Shown: positions 52,240 to 52,314 of the stretch, one piece after another
Layout of the letters: every line of letters starts with the position of its first letter
How positions within the stretch are numbered: position 1 is the first letter of the stretch
DNA from: Hyphomicrobiales bacterium
GTDB taxonomy: Bacteria; Pseudomonadota; Alphaproteobacteria; Rhizobiales; Xanthobacteraceae
Assembly: GCA_017305595.1 (NCBI GenBank)
Contig: JAFKKL010000019.1
Location: forward strand, 1-52,314
Length of the DNA stretch: 52,314 nucleotides
Direction of reading: 5' to 3'
Program-made: the position numbers and the translations under genes
The notes under the pieces: generated by a model
Seen by the model: the letters and a program-made list of their open reading frames with translations, nothing else
Told to the model about the DNA's origin: nothing
The model's database searches: none

Positions 52240-52253
52240 TTGATTTCGCTCAA
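52240..52253 (+). promoter_or_regulatory. FixK/FNR/Dnr-type box
   Basis: TTGATTTCGCTCAA matches the rhizobial FixK2 consensus TTGA-N6-TCAA exactly, 58 bp before a candidate start codon. Such boxes drive genes under low oxygen or nitric oxide. Confidence 0.5.
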
Positions 52254-52310
52254 GGCGCCGTTCGCAAGCAACGTCCAAGATCGGCACGCTCCGCACCGGG
52301 AGAGATCGAC

Positions 52311-52314
52311 ATGC
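52311..52314 (+). CDS. Start of a gene cut by the window edge
   Basis: ATG at 52311 with GGGAGAG 7 nt upstream and a FixK-type box 58 bp further up. Only one codon is visible, so the product cannot be named; an anaerobically induced function is inferred from the box. Confidence 0.3.

Noticed and set aside
1-52314. CRISPR arrays, insertion sequences, rRNA genes or toxin-antitoxin pairs
   Set aside because: None was seen on reading both strands; no regular direct repeats, transposase motifs or typical small overlapping toxin/antitoxin genes.

Overview
The window looks like chromosomal DNA of an alphaproteobacterium of the Bradyrhizobium / Rhodopseudomonas / Afipia group. This is inferred from the uniformly high-GC coding style, an Omp25/31-type porin-like protein, the cysE-DUF3126 pair, BTLCP and dual-PilZ proteins, a CYP199-type P450, several Liv-type ABC systems, and housekeeping order typical of this family. 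No insertion sequence, CRISPR array, rRNA gene or intact prophage is visible.

Layout. 1-11.4 kb is an uptake and catabolism region: the start of a Liv permease (minus strand), a CYP199A-like P450 divergent from a LuxR-type regulator, a complete Liv ABC operon (SBP-LivG-LivF-LivH-LivM), a TetR regulator, pncB and an orphan Liv-type binding protein. 11.7-27 kb holds envelope and metabolic genes: a lipoprotein, an FAD monooxygenase, an NDUFS6-like zinc protein, an alpha/beta hydrolase, cysE-DUF3126, a gamma carbonic anhydrase, a BTLCP peptidase, dual-PilZ and PAS proteins, a rhomboid, a CBS protein and a patatin. 27-40.9 kb is mainly housekeeping: nitroreductase, thrS, an MFS exporter, yidD, an IscU-like scaffold, folE, hisI, a lytic transglycosylase, DUF2336, Hpt plus response regulator, nadK and a TPR protein. 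41-50 kb has small exported His- or Tyr-rich proteins, a NylB-like hydrolase, an outer membrane barrel, tRNA-Thr, a LysR / nitrilase / MHS-transporter cassette, rlmB and tRNA-Tyr. 50.1-52.3 kb has a YdhR-like protein, two very small genes, and then a break.

How genes may work together. The P450 keeps the residues that hold the benzoate carboxylate in CYP199A4 and lies beside Liv-type systems, a family known to import aromatic acids in Rhodopseudomonas. A para-substituted benzoate uptake and O-demethylation locus is a reasonable inference. PilZ, PAS, transglycosylase, DUF2336 and Hpt/receiver genes, together with several TTAA-N7-TTAA-like sites, suggest a CtrA-linked motility, envelope or cell-cycle layer.

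Most unusual points. (1) A tRNA-Gly(TCC) gene is broken just after its anticodon loop and joined within about 100 bp to a truncated YVTN beta-propeller gene and a FixK/FNR-type box. This is either a genomic-island edge or an assembly chimera. (2) A C-rich double hairpin in the 3' UTR of the BTLCP gene and a G-rich hairpin of an apparent orphan plus-strand transcript 2.6 kb away carry perfectly complementary 18-nt loop sequences, a possible small RNA and sponge pair. (3) An IscU-type scaffold lacks its third cysteine. Everything here was read by eye; no database search or folding was run.
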